From positions 496,001 through 560,000 of the forward strand of contig NZ_JIBC01000004.1 of assembly GCF_000620505.1 (NCBI RefSeq): a stretch of 64,000 bases of DNA. The letters are read 5' to 3'. This DNA comes from Sulfitobacter sp. 20_GPM-1509m (GTDB lineage: Bacteria > Pseudomonadota > Alphaproteobacteria > Rhodobacterales > Rhodobacteraceae). Shown one piece after another: positions 1 to 8,686 of this stretch. Both the position numbers and the translations under genes were made by a program. Each line of letters begins with the position of its first letter. The first letter of the stretch is position 1. Below the pieces are notes generated by a model. It did not search any database, was not told where the DNA came from, and worked only from the letters and a program-made list of their open reading frames with translations.

Positions 1-305
1 CCGCCCAGCCGGGCCAGTTCCAGCCCGTGCAGCGTCACCGCAGGCAATTGCGAGCACAGCGCTGTCAGATCTGCCAGCAGCGCGTCGGGCGTGCTGCCCT
101 CGGCCAGCCGGAAGGGCGGTTTGATCGTGCCGTGAAAGCCGTAAGGATGCGGCGCTGCTGTGATCGCGGGCATGTCCAGCCCCGGCACCTGCGGCTGCGG
201 GACGGCTGTGCCGGTGGCGCTGTCCCAGCCCAGCCATGCGGCCCCGAAACGCGCGAGCGCCGTGTCGGGGGCGGCGGTGACGTAGATCGCATAGCGGTGG
301 TACAT
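1..305 (-). CDS. DUF1045 protein associated with phosphonate metabolism (partial, N-terminal part)
   Basis: The minus strand is open from an ATG at 303-305 to the window edge, giving about 101 residues that begin MYHRYAIYVTAAPD. The stretches ARFGAAWLGWD, PHPYGFHGTIKPPFRLA and LHGLELARLGG match the DUF1045 family (2H phosphoesterase-like), which usually sits near phosphonate-utilisation genes. The GFHGTIKPPF segment carries the first His-x-Thr motif expected for a 2H phosphoesterase. The second motif would lie beyond the edge. The role in phosphonate metabolism rests on family context only, because no phn gene is visible inside the window. Confidence 0.75.
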   Translation of the reverse strand, partial: MYHRYAIYVTAAPDTALARFGAAWLGWDSATGTAVPQPQVPGLDMPAITAAPHPYGFHGTIKPPFRLAEGSTPDALLADLTALCSQLPAVTLHGLELARLG

Positions 306-434
306 GGGGCAGCCTTTCATGCGCGGTGCCCGACTGATGGCAAAAGACACAGGGTTTGCCAAGAGCGCAGGGGCTGTGTCACACCGCTGTCACAGACGCG
401 ATGGCCCGGTCATCGCAGCCAGAAAGGACAGCCC

Positions 435-2030
435 ATGCAGATCGCCGCCCACTCTCCCTATCCCTCACGCCGCTCGGCGGTGCTGGCGGACAATATGGTG
501 GTGACCTCGCAGCCGCTGGCGGCGCAGGCCGGGCTGGCGATGCTGGCGCAGGGCGGCAATGCGGTCGATGCGGCGCTGGCCACCGCGATTGCGCTGACGG
601 TGCTGGAACCCACGGGCAACGGGCTGGGGTCCGATGCCTTTGCGATTCTGTGGGACGGGCAGGAATTGCACGGGCTGAACGCCTCGGGGGCGGCACCTGC
701 GGCGTGGAACGCCCAGCGCTTTGCCGGGCGGGTCGAGATGCCCTTTCGCGGCTGGGAAAGCGTGACGGTGCCCGGTGCCGTGTCGGCCTGGGTTGCGCTG
801 TCCGAGCGGTTCGGCGCCCTGCCCTTTGCCGATCTGTTTGCCCCTGCCATCCGCTATGCCGAGGACGGCTTTGCCGTGTCGCCGGTGATCGCCGCGCTTT
901 GGGCGCGGGCGGCGGAGCAATTGGGCGACCAGCCCGGATTTGCCGAGACCTTCCTGCCCGATGGCCGCGCCCCGCACGCCGGAGAGCGGTTTCGCACGCC
1001 GGGTCATGCGCGCACCCTGCGGGCGATTGCGCAGACGAATGGCCGCGCCTTTTACGAAGGCGAGATTGCCGAGGCCATTGTCGCCTATGCCAAAGAGCAT
1101 GACGCGGCGCTGAGCCTTGCGGATATGGCCAGCCACCGGCCCGAGTGGTGCGGCACGATCAGCACCGCATTCGACGATGCGACGCTGCACGAGATTCCGC
1201 CCAACGGTCAGGGGATCGCGGCGCTGATGGGGTTGGGCATTCTGTCCCACACGCCGATCCGCGAGATGGCCGCCGATGATCCGCAGGCGCTGCACTTGCA
1301 GATCGAGGCGATGAAGCTGGCGCTGCGCGACGCCGAGGCCTATGTGGCCGATCCTGCGCATATGGTCGATGTCACGGCGCAGGACATGCTGGACGACGGC
1401 TATCTTGCGGCGCGGGCGGCGCTGATTGACCCCACACGGGCGCAGGATTTTGGCGCGGGCGCGCCCAAGCGGGGCGGCACGGTCTATCTGGCGGCGGCGG
1501 ATGCGTCGGGGATGATGGTGTCGTTCATCCAGTCGAACTATGCGGGCTTTGGCTCGGGCGTGGTGGTGCCGGGGACCGGCGTGGCCTTGCAGAACCGTGG
1601 TGCGGGCTTTGTTCTGGACCCGGGTCACCCGAACGTGGTGGCCGGTGGCAAGCGGCCCTTTCACACGATTATTCCGGCGTTCCTGATGGGGCCGGAAGGG
1701 CCGCGCATGAGCTTTGGCGTGATGGGTGGGCCGATGCAGGCGCAGGGGCATGTTCAGATGGTGCTGCGCACGCAGGTGTGGGGCAACGATCCGCAGATGG
1801 CCGCCGATGCGCCGCGTTGGCGGGTGACGGAAGGTCTAGGCGTCGCTTGCGAAACCACCCTGCCCGCCGCGACCTTGCAGGCGCTGCGCGATCTGGGGCA
1901 CCAGATCACGCTGGAGGCGCCCGACAACGCGTTCGGCTTTGGCGGCGCGCAGTTGATCCACCGGCTGTCGGGAGGCGGTTATGCGGGCGGATCGGACCCG
2001 CGCAAAGACGGGGCTGCGGTGGGGTTTTAA
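435..2030 (+). CDS. gamma-glutamyltransferase family protein
   Basis: This 531-residue protein belongs to the Ntn-hydrolase gamma-glutamyltranspeptidases, which hydrolyse or transfer the gamma-glutamyl group of glutathione and related compounds after self-cleavage into two subunits. The N-terminal part has the family pattern ASQPLAAQAGLAMLAQGGNAVDAALA-like (here VTSQPLAAQAG and GGNAVDAALA). The likely autocatalytic nucleophile is Thr349 in KRGGTVYLAAAD, followed by an SNYAGFGSGVVVPGTG segment. The ATG at 435 is chosen because AAAGGACAG precedes it and the family homology starts there; a much longer open frame upstream has no family similarity. No clear signal peptide is visible, so a cytoplasmic form is likely. 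It stands alone, divergent from the DUF1045 gene. Confidence 0.88.
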   Translation: MQIAAHSPYPSRRSAVLADNMVVTSQPLAAQAGLAMLAQGGNAVDAALATAIALTVLEPTGNGLGSDAFAILWDGQELHGLNASGAAPAAWNAQRFAGRVEMPFRGWESVTVPGAVSAWVALSERFGALPFADLFAPAIRYAEDGFAVSPVIAALWARAAEQLGDQPGFAETFLPDGRAPHAGERFRTPGHARTLRAIAQTNGRAFYEGEIAEAIVAYAKEHDAALSLADMASHRPEWCGTISTAFDDATLHEIPPNGQGIAALMGLGILSHTPIREMAADDPQALHLQIEAMKLALRDAEAYVADPAHMVDVTAQDMLDDGYLAARAALIDPTRAQDFGAGAPKRGGTVYLAAADASGMMVSFIQSNYAGFGSGVVVPGTGVALQNRGAGFVLDPGHPNVVAGGKRPFHTIIPAFLMGPEGPRMSFGVMGGPMQAQGHVQMVLRTQVWGNDPQMAADAPRWRVTEGLGVACETTLPAATLQALRDLGHQITLEAPDNAFGFGGAQLIHRLSGGGYAGGSDPRKDGAAVGF

Positions 2031-2054
2031 CCGCGCAGGTTGAACGGAAAGATC

Positions 2055-2531
2055 ATGGCAATACACCTCCGCCCCCTGACCGCCGAAGACGGCGAAGCCG
2101 CCGCCGCGATTTTCTTTGACGCGGTGCACAGGGGCGCGGCTGATGTCTATTCGGCAGCCCAGCGCCGGGCATGGGCCGGAGCGGCCCCTAGCCCTGCGCG
2201 TTGGCGCAGGAGGTTTGCGGATGTTTCAGGTGTCGCGGCAGAGGTTGACGGGGTGATGGCGGGGTTCATGACCCTGGATGCAGCGGGCCATATCGACCTT
2301 GCCTTTGTCAGATCGGACCTGTCGGGGCGCGGTGTTGGCCGCGCGATCTACGACCGGATCGAAGCACGCGCACGGGCCGAGGGGATTGCGCGGCTGACCA
2401 CCGAGGCCAGCAAGAAGGCCAAGCCATTCTTCGCGCGCTTGGGGTGGCAGGTGGATGCCGAACAGACCGTGGTCAAGGAAGGCATCCGGCTGACCAACTT
2501 CCGGATGTCGAAACCGCTGGTCTCGGAATAG
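2055..2531 (+). CDS. GNAT family N-acetyltransferase
   Basis: The 158-residue protein has the GNAT fold: an N-terminal IHLRPLTAEDGEAAAAIF segment, a beta-strand pair around GVMAGFMTLDAAGHIDLAFV, and the acetyl-CoA pyrophosphate loop SGRGVGRAIYDRIEARA. A C-terminal FFARLGWQV segment is also typical. The substrate cannot be told. The ATG at 2055 is preferred to one 15 bases upstream because GGAAAG lies at the right distance. It follows the gamma-glutamyltransferase by 24 bases and may be cotranscribed. It converges on the DUF202 gene with a 20-base gap. Confidence 0.85.
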   Translation: MAIHLRPLTAEDGEAAAAIFFDAVHRGAADVYSAAQRRAWAGAAPSPARWRRRFADVSGVAAEVDGVMAGFMTLDAAGHIDLAFVRSDLSGRGVGRAIYDRIEARARAEGIARLTTEASKKAKPFFARLGWQVDAEQTVVKEGIRLTNFRMSKPLVSE

Positions 2532-2551
2532 CGGTTCAGGCCACGCAGCCC

Positions 2552-2878
2552 CTATTGCGGGCTCACGTGGATGCCAAAGGCCGCGATCAGCCCGAACAGG
2601 GCCGCGACCAGCACCAGCAGGAAGGCATCGGCGGTCAGGGCGGTGTCGTCGATCGGTTCGGCCGAGGCGATGTTGCGGCGCACGTGGCGCATACGCAGGA
2701 AAGCCAGCAGGATCACCAGCGCGCCCGCGGCCAGCATCGCCACTTCGGACCAGATGTCGGCGCGGGTCTGGCTGAGGCGTGCCACCCCCAGACCGAAGCC
2801 CACGATGGCGATCACCGTGCGGACCCACGACAGGAAGGTGCGTTCGTTCGAGGCGTGTTCCGAATAGCGTTCGATCAT
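2552..2878 (-). CDS. DUF202 (YidH-type) small inner-membrane protein
   Basis: The 108-residue product starts MIERYSEHASNERTFLSWVRTVIAI, the signature of the DUF202/YidH family. About three hydrophobic segments follow (residues 22-38, 48-64, 85-105). Function in the family is unknown. The start at 2878 is supported by an AGGGGGACACC-like ribosome site just upstream on this strand. It is followed at a distance of about 90 bases upstream by another small membrane protein on the same strand, so the two may share a transcript. Confidence 0.85.
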   Translation of the reverse strand: MIERYSEHASNERTFLSWVRTVIAIVGFGLGVARLSQTRADIWSEVAMLAAGALVILLAFLRMRHVRRNIASAEPIDDTALTADAFLLVLVAALFGLIAAFGIHVSPQ

Positions 2879-2971
2879 GGTGTCCCCCTGCGTTGCTTTC
2901 GAGCCGGTGGCGCTAGTATCACCGCTTTTGCGGCCCGCAGCCAAGTGATTTGGCGCGAGCGCAATGCGGCA

Positions 2972-3508
2972 TCAACTGCGGGCCGCCCGCGACACCAGCA
3001 GCATCGCGATGCCGGTGCTGAGGAAGTTCAGGCCCACCAGAAAGCCCACGACCCAATTGGTGGTCTGTGGCCATTGCGACAGGATCACAGCACCCAGGAT
3101 GAACGAACAGGCGCCGCTGGCCACGATCCACTGCCAGTGCGCGACCTGACCGCTCATCCGCAGGCCCAGCAGGATCGACAGGATGCCCTCCATCAGGAAC
3201 ACGGCGATCAGGATAGCGGTCATGAACGCCGCCCCTGTGCCCGGATAGATCACGAAGAACAGCCCGATCAGCGCCACAACGGCAAAGCCAGCGGCGACGA
3301 TTTTCCATTCCGAAAAGGCGCGGAACGACCGCGCGAACAAAAGCCCCGCGATGCCCCAGAACAGCATCAGCCAAGCCACCAGCTGTTCGACGATCACCGT
3401 GGCGGCGGCAGGGACCAGAATGGCAAAGGCGCCCAGACCGGCAAAAACAATGCCGACCGTGCGAAAGGATCTGGCGGGGGAGGTCGGGGTGTGGGGTCGG
3501 CTGAGCAT
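2972..3508 (-). CDS. HdeD/DUF308 family acid-resistance-type membrane protein
   Basis: The 178-residue protein has six predicted membrane segments in three pairs, with the repeats GIVFAGLGAFAILVPAAA, LMLFWGIAGLLFARSF and GFLVGLNFLSTGIAML that mark the DUF308 (HdeD) family. Members are small membrane proteins linked to acid or envelope stress in enterobacteria, but no mechanism is established. The internal ATG at 3508 is chosen over an upstream one because the preceding residues are polar and family similarity begins at the later start. It lies head-to-head with the response regulator gene, separated by about 190 bases. Confidence 0.8.
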   Translation of the reverse strand: MLSRPHTPTSPARSFRTVGIVFAGLGAFAILVPAAATVIVEQLVAWLMLFWGIAGLLFARSFRAFSEWKIVAAGFAVVALIGLFFVIYPGTGAAFMTAILIAVFLMEGILSILLGLRMSGQVAHWQWIVASGACSFILGAVILSQWPQTTNWVVGFLVGLNFLSTGIAMLLVSRAARS

Positions 3509-3700
3509 GAAACTGTCCTTTGACGGGGTTGTGGTTCTTGCAGTGTTTTTAGGCGCGCTGTCCCGCCCCACCCTTGTGCGAACCTTACATATTTTTCAGA
3601 AAAGTCATGCGGGGTTGCCACATGGCTCTGTGCCGCGGATGATCGGGGCACTGGGCGACAGGCGACACCAAGGGCCGGGCTGAATTAGGAGCGACATCAC

Positions 3701-4378
3701 ATGAAAATCCTGTTGGCCGAGGACGATGCCGAGGTCGCGAAATTCATCATCGCCGGGTTCGAGGAAAGCGGTCACAGCGTCGATCATGTCACCGACGGGC
3801 GCGATGCGCTGAGCTATTGCATGTACAACGAATGCGAGGTTGCGGTTCTGGACCGGATGATGCCGGGCATGGACGGGTTGAATGTGCTCAAGGCCTTGCG
3901 GGCGGCGGGCCAGAACATGCCCGTGCTGATGCTGACGGCCCTTGGCGATGTGGACAACCGGGTCGAGGGGTTGCAGGCGGGTGCGGACGACTATCTGGCC
4001 AAGCCGTTCCATTTCTCCGAGCTGCTGGCGCGGGTTCTGGCCCTGACGCGGCGGCGGACGGATCATGTCACCCAGACCGAGCTTGAGGTGCATGACCTGA
4101 CGCTGGACCTGCTGGCACGCACCGCCCGCAGGCAACACCAGCTGATCGAGCTGCAGACCAAGGAATTCGCGCTGCTGGAGATCCTGATGCGCAATGCGGG
4201 GCGGATCGTGACCCGCACGATGCTGTTGGAAAAGGTGTGGAATTTCAACTTTGATCCCAACACCAGCGTGGTCGAAACCCACATCAGCCGCCTGCGGTCC
4301 AAGGTGGACAAGCCGTTTGACGTGCCCCTGATCCACACCATTCGCAACACCGGGTATTCGATGCATGGACCGCGGTAA
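3701..4378 (+). CDS. OmpR/PhoB-family response regulator
   Basis: The 225-residue DNA-binding response regulator has a receiver domain (residues 1-115) and an OmpR winged-helix domain (about 125-222). In the receiver, the acidic pair D8-D9, the phospho-acceptor D51 (VLDRMMPGMDG), T79 and K101 (LAKPF) are all present. The output domain shows the LLEILMRNAGRIVTRTMLLE and VVETHISRLRSKVD segments. The nearest known types are the QseB/PhoP-like regulators. A ribosome site AGGAGCGACATCAC precedes the start. The gene overlaps the following kinase gene by 14 bases, so it is a coupled two-component pair. The target genes are not evident; the downstream GlsB-like gene is a candidate. Confidence 0.92.
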   Translation: MKILLAEDDAEVAKFIIAGFEESGHSVDHVTDGRDALSYCMYNECEVAVLDRMMPGMDGLNVLKALRAAGQNMPVLMLTALGDVDNRVEGLQAGADDYLAKPFHFSELLARVLALTRRRTDHVTQTELEVHDLTLDLLARTARRQHQLIELQTKEFALLEILMRNAGRIVTRTMLLEKVWNFNFDPNTSVVETHISRLRSKVDKPFDVPLIHTIRNTGYSMHGPR

Positions 4379-5726
4379 CGTCTTTTCCGGCGGGGCGTTC
4401 CGGGTCACGGTCTATGCAACGCTGGTGCTGGCCATCGTCTTTGTCGCCACGGCGATTGCCGGATACACCTATCTGCAGGACGAACAATACGAACAGGTTC
4501 GCGCCCGCGCCGCACCGGTGATCGAGATGTACCGTGACATTGAGGCGCGCGGGGGGGACGCCGCAGTGACCGCACATCTGAACGAGACGGCGGGGCTGGC
4601 TGGAACGATCGACCGGCTGCTGAGCGTGCGCGATGCAAGCGGCGCGCAGATTGCCGGGCAGTTTGATCTGTCTCTGCCCCCCGGCGGCTGGCAGGTGCAG
4701 GAGATCCCCACCGATGGGGGCCACGCGTCCTATTACCTGAGCGTTGAGCAGATCGGCGGAATGCGCCTGGTCATCGGAGAGGCGCTGGCGCCGCTGGAGC
4801 GGGTCGAGATCATTTTCATCCGCACGCTGATGATCATCGGGGGCGTGCTGTCGCTGGCCTTTATCGCGCTGGGATATCTGACCAGCCGCAGCGTTCAACG
4901 CAAGCTGGAGCGGATGGGGCAGGCCTTGCGCGCCTTTGCGGGGGGCGACACCGATGCACGGCTGCCGGTGGCCACCAGCAACGACCAGGTGGACCGGATC
5001 GCGCAGACGATGAACGCGCAACTGGACCGGCTGTCGGTGCTGATGACCGAGACGCGCACCAGCGCCGTTGCCATTTCCCATGACCTGAAGCGGCCGCTGG
5101 CGCGGGCGCTGCTGGGGATGGAACATGCGCTGACGCTGGCCGAGCAGGGCCATGTGCCGCAGGAGGCGCTGGAGGACAGCCTGCAGGAGCTGACCAACCT
5201 GAACGGCATTTTCGACGCCATCCTGCGGATCGCGCGCATTGATGCGGATCAGGGGATGGCACAGCCAAGAGATGTGGATCTGGTCGAGGTCGTGCGCGAC
5301 ATTGCCGAAACCTATCAGGTGGTGGCCGAGGAAAGCGGACAGGCGATGACGCTGTCGCTGCCGCATGTTCCCACGCTGGTGATACAGGGCGACGCGCGTA
5401 TGGTGGCGCAGATGCTGGCCAACCTGCTGCAGAACGCCGTGACCCACGGGCAGGACGGCAACCAGATCACGCTGAGCCTGTGCGACACGGATCAGGGCCC
5501 CGCCCTCGAGGTGGCCGACACCGGACCCGGCATCGCAAAGGCCAATCAGGCACGAGTGTTCGACGCCTTTTTCCGCGCCGAAGAGGCCCGCAGCACGGAT
5601 GGCAACGGGCTGGGCCTGACCTTGGTCAAAAGCGTGGCCGACCGGCACGGGGCGACGGTCACACTGGCCGACAATGACCCGGGGCTGCGGGTGCGGGTGG
5701 TGTTTCCGCGCACGGGTGCGGAATAA
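4365..5726 (+). CDS. HAMP-domain sensor histidine kinase paired with the upstream regulator
   Basis: The 453-residue membrane kinase has a first transmembrane segment at about residues 12-37, a periplasmic sensor of about 110 residues, a second segment at about 150-173, and then HAMP. The dimerisation domain carries H239 in VAISHDLKRPLARA. The ATPase domain shows an N box (NLLQNAVTH), G1 (DTGPGI) and G2 (GNGLGLTLV). The dimerisation motif is SHDLKRPL rather than the usual SHELRTPL, which is a QseC/PhoQ-like variant. Overlap with the response regulator indicates translational coupling. The periplasmic domain matches no sensor family recognised by eye, so the stimulus is unknown. Confidence 0.92.
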   Translation: MDRGNVFSGGAFRVTVYATLVLAIVFVATAIAGYTYLQDEQYEQVRARAAPVIEMYRDIEARGGDAAVTAHLNETAGLAGTIDRLLSVRDASGAQIAGQFDLSLPPGGWQVQEIPTDGGHASYYLSVEQIGGMRLVIGEALAPLERVEIIFIRTLMIIGGVLSLAFIALGYLTSRSVQRKLERMGQALRAFAGGDTDARLPVATSNDQVDRIAQTMNAQLDRLSVLMTETRTSAVAISHDLKRPLARALLGMEHALTLAEQGHVPQEALEDSLQELTNLNGIFDAILRIARIDADQGMAQPRDVDLVEVVRDIAETYQVVAEESGQAMTLSLPHVPTLVIQGDARMVAQMLANLLQNAVTHGQDGNQITLSLCDTDQGPALEVADTGPGIAKANQARVFDAFFRAEEARSTDGNGLGLTLVKSVADRHGATVTLADNDPGLRVRVVFPRTGAE

Positions 5727-5817
5727 TTGTCCGATTTGTAAGATTTAAGACAGCTGCAGGCACGCGGGCGGGTGTAGGATTGAAGCCATTGCAACACATC
5801 CTTGAAAGGGGTTCGTC

Positions 5818-6072
5818 ATGGCACTGCAATCACTTCTTGTCATCGCGCTGATCGGCGCAATCGCGGGCTGGCTGGCCGGTTTGCTGGTGGACGGCTACGG
5901 CTTTGGCCTGATCGGTAATATCGCGGTCGGTATCCTTGGGGCCTTTATCGCGGGGCTGCTGTTTCCGATGTTTGGCCTGGCTCTGGGCGGCGGCATTCTG
6001 GCGTCGATCATTCATGCCACCATCGGTGCCGTGATCCTGTTGTTGCTGCTGCGGCTGATCCGCCGGGCATGA
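5818..6072 (+). CDS. GlsB/YeaQ/YmgE family stress-response membrane protein
   Basis: The 84-residue protein consists of three hydrophobic segments rich in glycine (IALIGAIAGWLAGLLVDG, GNIAVGILGAFIAGLLF and HATIGAVILLLLLRLIRRA). This is the pattern of the transglycosylase-associated/GlsB family of small membrane proteins. Family members are induced by envelope or osmotic stress and their molecular role is unknown. AAAGGGGTTCGTC provides a ribosome site. The gene follows the two-component system by about 90 bases and ends just before a strong intrinsic terminator. Confidence 0.88.
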   Translation: MALQSLLVIALIGAIAGWLAGLLVDGYGFGLIGNIAVGILGAFIAGLLFPMFGLALGGGILASIIHATIGAVILLLLLRLIRRA

Positions 6073-6089
6073 TATCCCATCCACCCAAG

Positions 6090-6116
6090 AAAAAGCCCGG
6101 CTCGCCCGGGCTTTTT
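6090..6116 (+). terminator. Rho-independent terminator after the GlsB-like gene
   Basis: AAAAAGCCCGG pairs with CCGGGCTTTTT around a short loop, giving a GC-rich stem flanked by A and T runs on both sides. It can serve the plus-strand GlsB-like gene and, in the opposite direction, the minus-strand DUF1269 gene. Confidence 0.9.
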
Positions 6117-6156
6117 GTTGTCTGGCGGGACGCTTGGTGCGCCCCGCCTGATTGGA

Positions 6157-6672
6157 TCAGACCGCGGTCTCTGCGCTGATCCCAGCGTGCGTTTCGTTAA
6201 AGGCGCGGCGCAGGTGCTCTTCCTTGCTGCGGTCGAGGTTGGTGCGCAGGATATGCCCGCCCTTGATCCCCAGACGTTTGATCACGCGGTCGCTGGCTTC
6301 GGAGCGCATCATCATGAACAAGGCCGCCTGCCCCGGTTGCAGCACCTTGGACACGTCCTTCATGAAGTCGTCGTTGATGCCATAGTCGGTCAGCGCGCCC
6401 GACAGCGCGCCGGCCCCTGCCCCCACGGCGACGCCCAGCAGCGGGTTGAAAAACAGCAGGCCCACCAGAAGCCCCCAGAAGGCACCGCCGGTGGCGCCGA
6501 CGGTCCAGGTGTTGACCATCTGGTTCAGCTTGATCTTGCCATCCGCATCGGCGGTGGCCACGACGGCGTCGGCCACTTCGACAAGATATTCCTTGGACAT
6601 GCCAAACAGTTCGGCGCGGGCCGCTTCGGCGGCTTCGGGGGTGTCGTACCCGATGACGATCAGTTCATTCAT
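6157..6672 (-). CDS. DUF1269 domain protein
   Basis: The 171-residue protein starts MNELIVIGYDTPEAAEAARAE and continues with a glycine-rich hydrophobic hairpin (ATGGAFWGLLVGLLFFNPLLG) and GAGAGALSGALTDYGINDDFM. This arrangement is characteristic of DUF1269, whose members are annotated as small membrane-associated proteins of unknown function. The C-terminal part (QAALFMMMRSEASDRVIKRL) is soluble and mixed alpha/beta. It lies directly downstream of the hydroxybutyrate dehydrogenase gene on the same strand and may be the last gene of that transcript, ending at the shared terminator. Confidence 0.85.
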   Translation of the reverse strand: MNELIVIGYDTPEAAEAARAELFGMSKEYLVEVADAVVATADADGKIKLNQMVNTWTVGATGGAFWGLLVGLLFFNPLLGVAVGAGAGALSGALTDYGINDDFMKDVSKVLQPGQAALFMMMRSEASDRVIKRLGIKGGHILRTNLDRSKEEHLRRAFNETHAGISAETAV

Positions 6673-6730
6673 TTTCTCTCTCCATTCGTGTTCAGATTGC
6701 GGTTTCAGTTGCAGTGTCAGGCCAGTGCGG

Positions 6731-7513
6731 TCAGGTCATCGACCAACCGTGGCTGACGTTCAGCGACTGACCGGTCAGCGCATTGGTCGGGAAGGCGGCA
6801 AAGACCCAGGCGACATCTGCCACGTCCTCGACGGTGGTGAATTCCTTGTCCACGGTTTCGCCCAGCATGACCTTGTTCACGACATCCTCTTCGGAAATGC
6901 CAAGGTCGCGGGCCTGTTCGGGGATCTGTTTTTCGACCAGCGGGGTTTTCACGAAGCCGGGGCAGATCACGTTGGCGCGCACGCCTTTTTCGCCGCCTTC
7001 TTTCGAGATGACGCGGGCCAGCCCCAGCAGGCCGTGTTTGGCGGTGACATAGGCCGATTTCAGCGCCGATGCCTCTTTCGAGTGGACCGAGCCCATGAAG
7101 ATGATCGAACCGCTGCCCGCCTTGTACATATGCGGCAGGCACGCCTTGGAGGTCAGGAACGCACCGTCGAGGTGGATCGACAGCAGCTTTTTCCATTCGT
7201 CATAGGGGAAGTCCTGCAAGGGGTGCACGATCTGGATGCCGGCGTTGGAGACCAGCACATCGACGCCGCCCCAGGCTTTGACGACCTGCGCCACGCCGTC
7301 GTTCACCTGCTTTTCATCCGTGACGTTCATTTCCACGGCCATCGCCTTGCCGGGGCCTTGGGCGGTCAGGTCTTTGGCCACTTTTTCGGCCACGTCCAGC
7401 TTGAGGTCGGCAATGACGACGCGCGCGCCGTCGGCCACGTAGCGTTTGGCGATGCCAAGGCCGATGCCGCTGGCGGCGCCGGTGATGATGCAGACTTTGT
7501 CTTTGAGGTTCAT
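6731..7513 (-). CDS. 3-hydroxybutyrate dehydrogenase (short-chain dehydrogenase)
   Basis: The 260-residue classical SDR probably interconverts 3-hydroxybutyrate and acetoacetate with NAD. The cofactor motif TGAASGIG occupies residues 11-18. The catalytic Ser142, Tyr155 and Lys159 lie in GSVHS and SAYVTAKHG. The stretches VSNAGIQIVHPLQDFPYDEWKKLL and VCPGFVKTPLVEKQIPEQA are close to bacterial BdhA enzymes. The C-terminus ends in GWSMT; BdhA proteins usually end in GWTAQ, so this is a divergent member. Upstream on the same strand are a SpoIIAA-like protein, acetoacetate decarboxylase and a patatin. This context supports a ketone-body or polyhydroxybutyrate role over other SDR functions. Confidence 0.85.
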   Translation of the reverse strand: MNLKDKVCIITGAASGIGLGIAKRYVADGARVVIADLKLDVAEKVAKDLTAQGPGKAMAVEMNVTDEKQVNDGVAQVVKAWGGVDVLVSNAGIQIVHPLQDFPYDEWKKLLSIHLDGAFLTSKACLPHMYKAGSGSIIFMGSVHSKEASALKSAYVTAKHGLLGLARVISKEGGEKGVRANVICPGFVKTPLVEKQIPEQARDLGISEEDVVNKVMLGETVDKEFTTVEDVADVAWVFAAFPTNALTGQSLNVSHGWSMT

Positions 7514-7541
7514 GATTTGGTTCCTTTCGGTTGCATGTTGA

Positions 7542-7904
7542 TCAGTTGGCAGCCCACGCCAGCGCGTCATCGCGTTGGGGCAAGCCGAAGAGTTTTACCT
7601 GGGCAGGCATGTAGGGAGCGAACATTCGCACCGCGCCTGCGATCCATGAGTGGTCCGTCACAAGCGCGATCTTTTCGAAATCGCGCCAATGCTCGATGCC
7701 CAGCGCCGCGTCGTCCAAAACGGCATGGGCGGTGAAGCCGTCGAATTCGTCTCCGATTTCAAAGACCAGTCGCGCCTTGCCTTGCTCGGCCACCATCTTG
7801 TCCACGGCCAGGGCCAGAACGGTTTTGTAATCCGTGTCCTCGATCTTGCCGACGGCTTTGACGGCGATGAGGTTTGGCGGTGTGGGTTGAATGAGTTCGA
7901 ACAT
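7542..7904 (-). CDS. SpoIIAA-like (STAS-fold) protein
   Basis: The 120-residue protein matches the SpoIIAA-like family. It has MFELIQPTPPNLIAVKAVGKIEDTDYK at the start, a KARLVFEIGDEFDGFT segment, and the WRDFEKIALVTDHSWI segment followed by a basic/aromatic C-terminus (AQVKLFGLPQRDDALAWA). Family members have a STAS-related fold and are thought to bind lipids or lipid-like ligands. Here the gene sits between hydroxybutyrate dehydrogenase and acetoacetate decarboxylase with gaps of about 30 bases, which suggests a role in the same process. The exact function is unknown. Confidence 0.85.
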   Translation of the reverse strand: MFELIQPTPPNLIAVKAVGKIEDTDYKTVLALAVDKMVAEQGKARLVFEIGDEFDGFTAHAVLDDAALGIEHWRDFEKIALVTDHSWIAGAVRMFAPYMPAQVKLFGLPQRDDALAWAAN

Positions 7905-7937
7905 GGGTATGTGCCTTTGTCTTGTTGGTTTCAGGTC

Positions 7938-8681
7938 TTAGGGTTTGGCCAGATAGTCGTGGACAACTTCGCCCAGACCCAGCGTCAGGTCGGCCACCAG
8001 ATGCACGGCGTTGACGACTTCGAGCACCGGCAGGTCGGCGACGGGGGCAAGTGCGTGGGCATGCAGGTCCAATGCGGCCGGACCTTCCCATGCGCCTTTC
8101 AGCGTGATGTCGGTCATGTAGTAGCGGACCAGTTCGCAGATGCGCGGCGTGCAATCGACATGGGGGATGATCTTGAGCAGGAAGCTGGGGGCGGTCAGGC
8201 TGTTCAGCACCGCGTCATGGTCCAGCGAACTGTGCTTGTAGCCCATGGTGCCCGTCGCCACCCGCACCGATCCCATGTCCAATGTGCCGACCAGCGTTTC
8301 GCTTTCGACACGCAGCGCGGGTTCGGCCAGCTTTTTGGGAAAGCCCCAGATTTCACGGCCCCCCGCGATGGGCGCGTCGTCGTTCAGGTACATGCCATGC
8401 ACGTAGCCACCCTTTTGGCCCTTGTAGGTGACCGGGATCACCTGCCCCGCTTCGGTATAGTCGCCAAAGCCGGTTGAATCGGGCATTCGGATGAACTCGA
8501 ACTTGACCAGCGGGTCCGTCACCTCGAGCGGTTCGGGCACCACGGCGCGCAGCGCGTCCATGTCGGTGCGATAGGTGATGGTCAGGAACTCGCGGTTCAC
8601 AAAGCGGTAGGGGCCGCGCGGATAGGACGGGCTGGTGAGCGGCATCGAGAAGGCCCGGGCGGTGACATCTGTAACTTTCAT
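7938..8681 (-). CDS. adc: acetoacetate decarboxylase
   Basis: The 247-residue protein decarboxylates acetoacetate to acetone and CO2 through a Schiff-base lysine. The active-site motif is [13 protein letters not shown] with Lys116 and Lys117, the pair known from clostridial enzymes: the first forms the Schiff base and the second lowers its pKa. [26 protein letters not shown] at the N-terminus and [13 protein letters not shown] in the C-terminal half are also typical. It is flanked by a SpoIIAA-like gene and, 5 bases away, the patatin gene. The family also contains enzymes acting on other beta-keto acids, but the adjacent hydroxybutyrate dehydrogenase makes acetoacetate likely. Confidence 0.9.
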   Translation of the reverse strand: MKVTDVTARAFSMPLTSPSYPRGPYRFVNREFLTITYRTDMDALRAVVPEPLEVTDPLVKFEFIRMPDSTGFGDYTEAGQVIPVTYKGQKGGYVHGMYLNDDAPIAGGREIWGFPKKLAEPALRVESETLVGTLDMGSVRVATGTMGYKHSSLDHDAVLNSLTAPSFLLKIIPHVDCTPRICELVRYYMTDITLKGAWEGPAALDLHAHALAPVADLPVLEVVNAVHLVADLTLGLGEVVHDYLAKP

Positions 8682-8686
8682 TTCGA

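Noticed and set aside
465-1751. Long minus-strand open frame of about 430 codons over the gamma-glutamyltransferase gene.
   Set aside because: It is a shadow frame typical of high-G+C codon bias; His/Arg/Pro-rich, no family features, and the plus-strand gene has clear homology.
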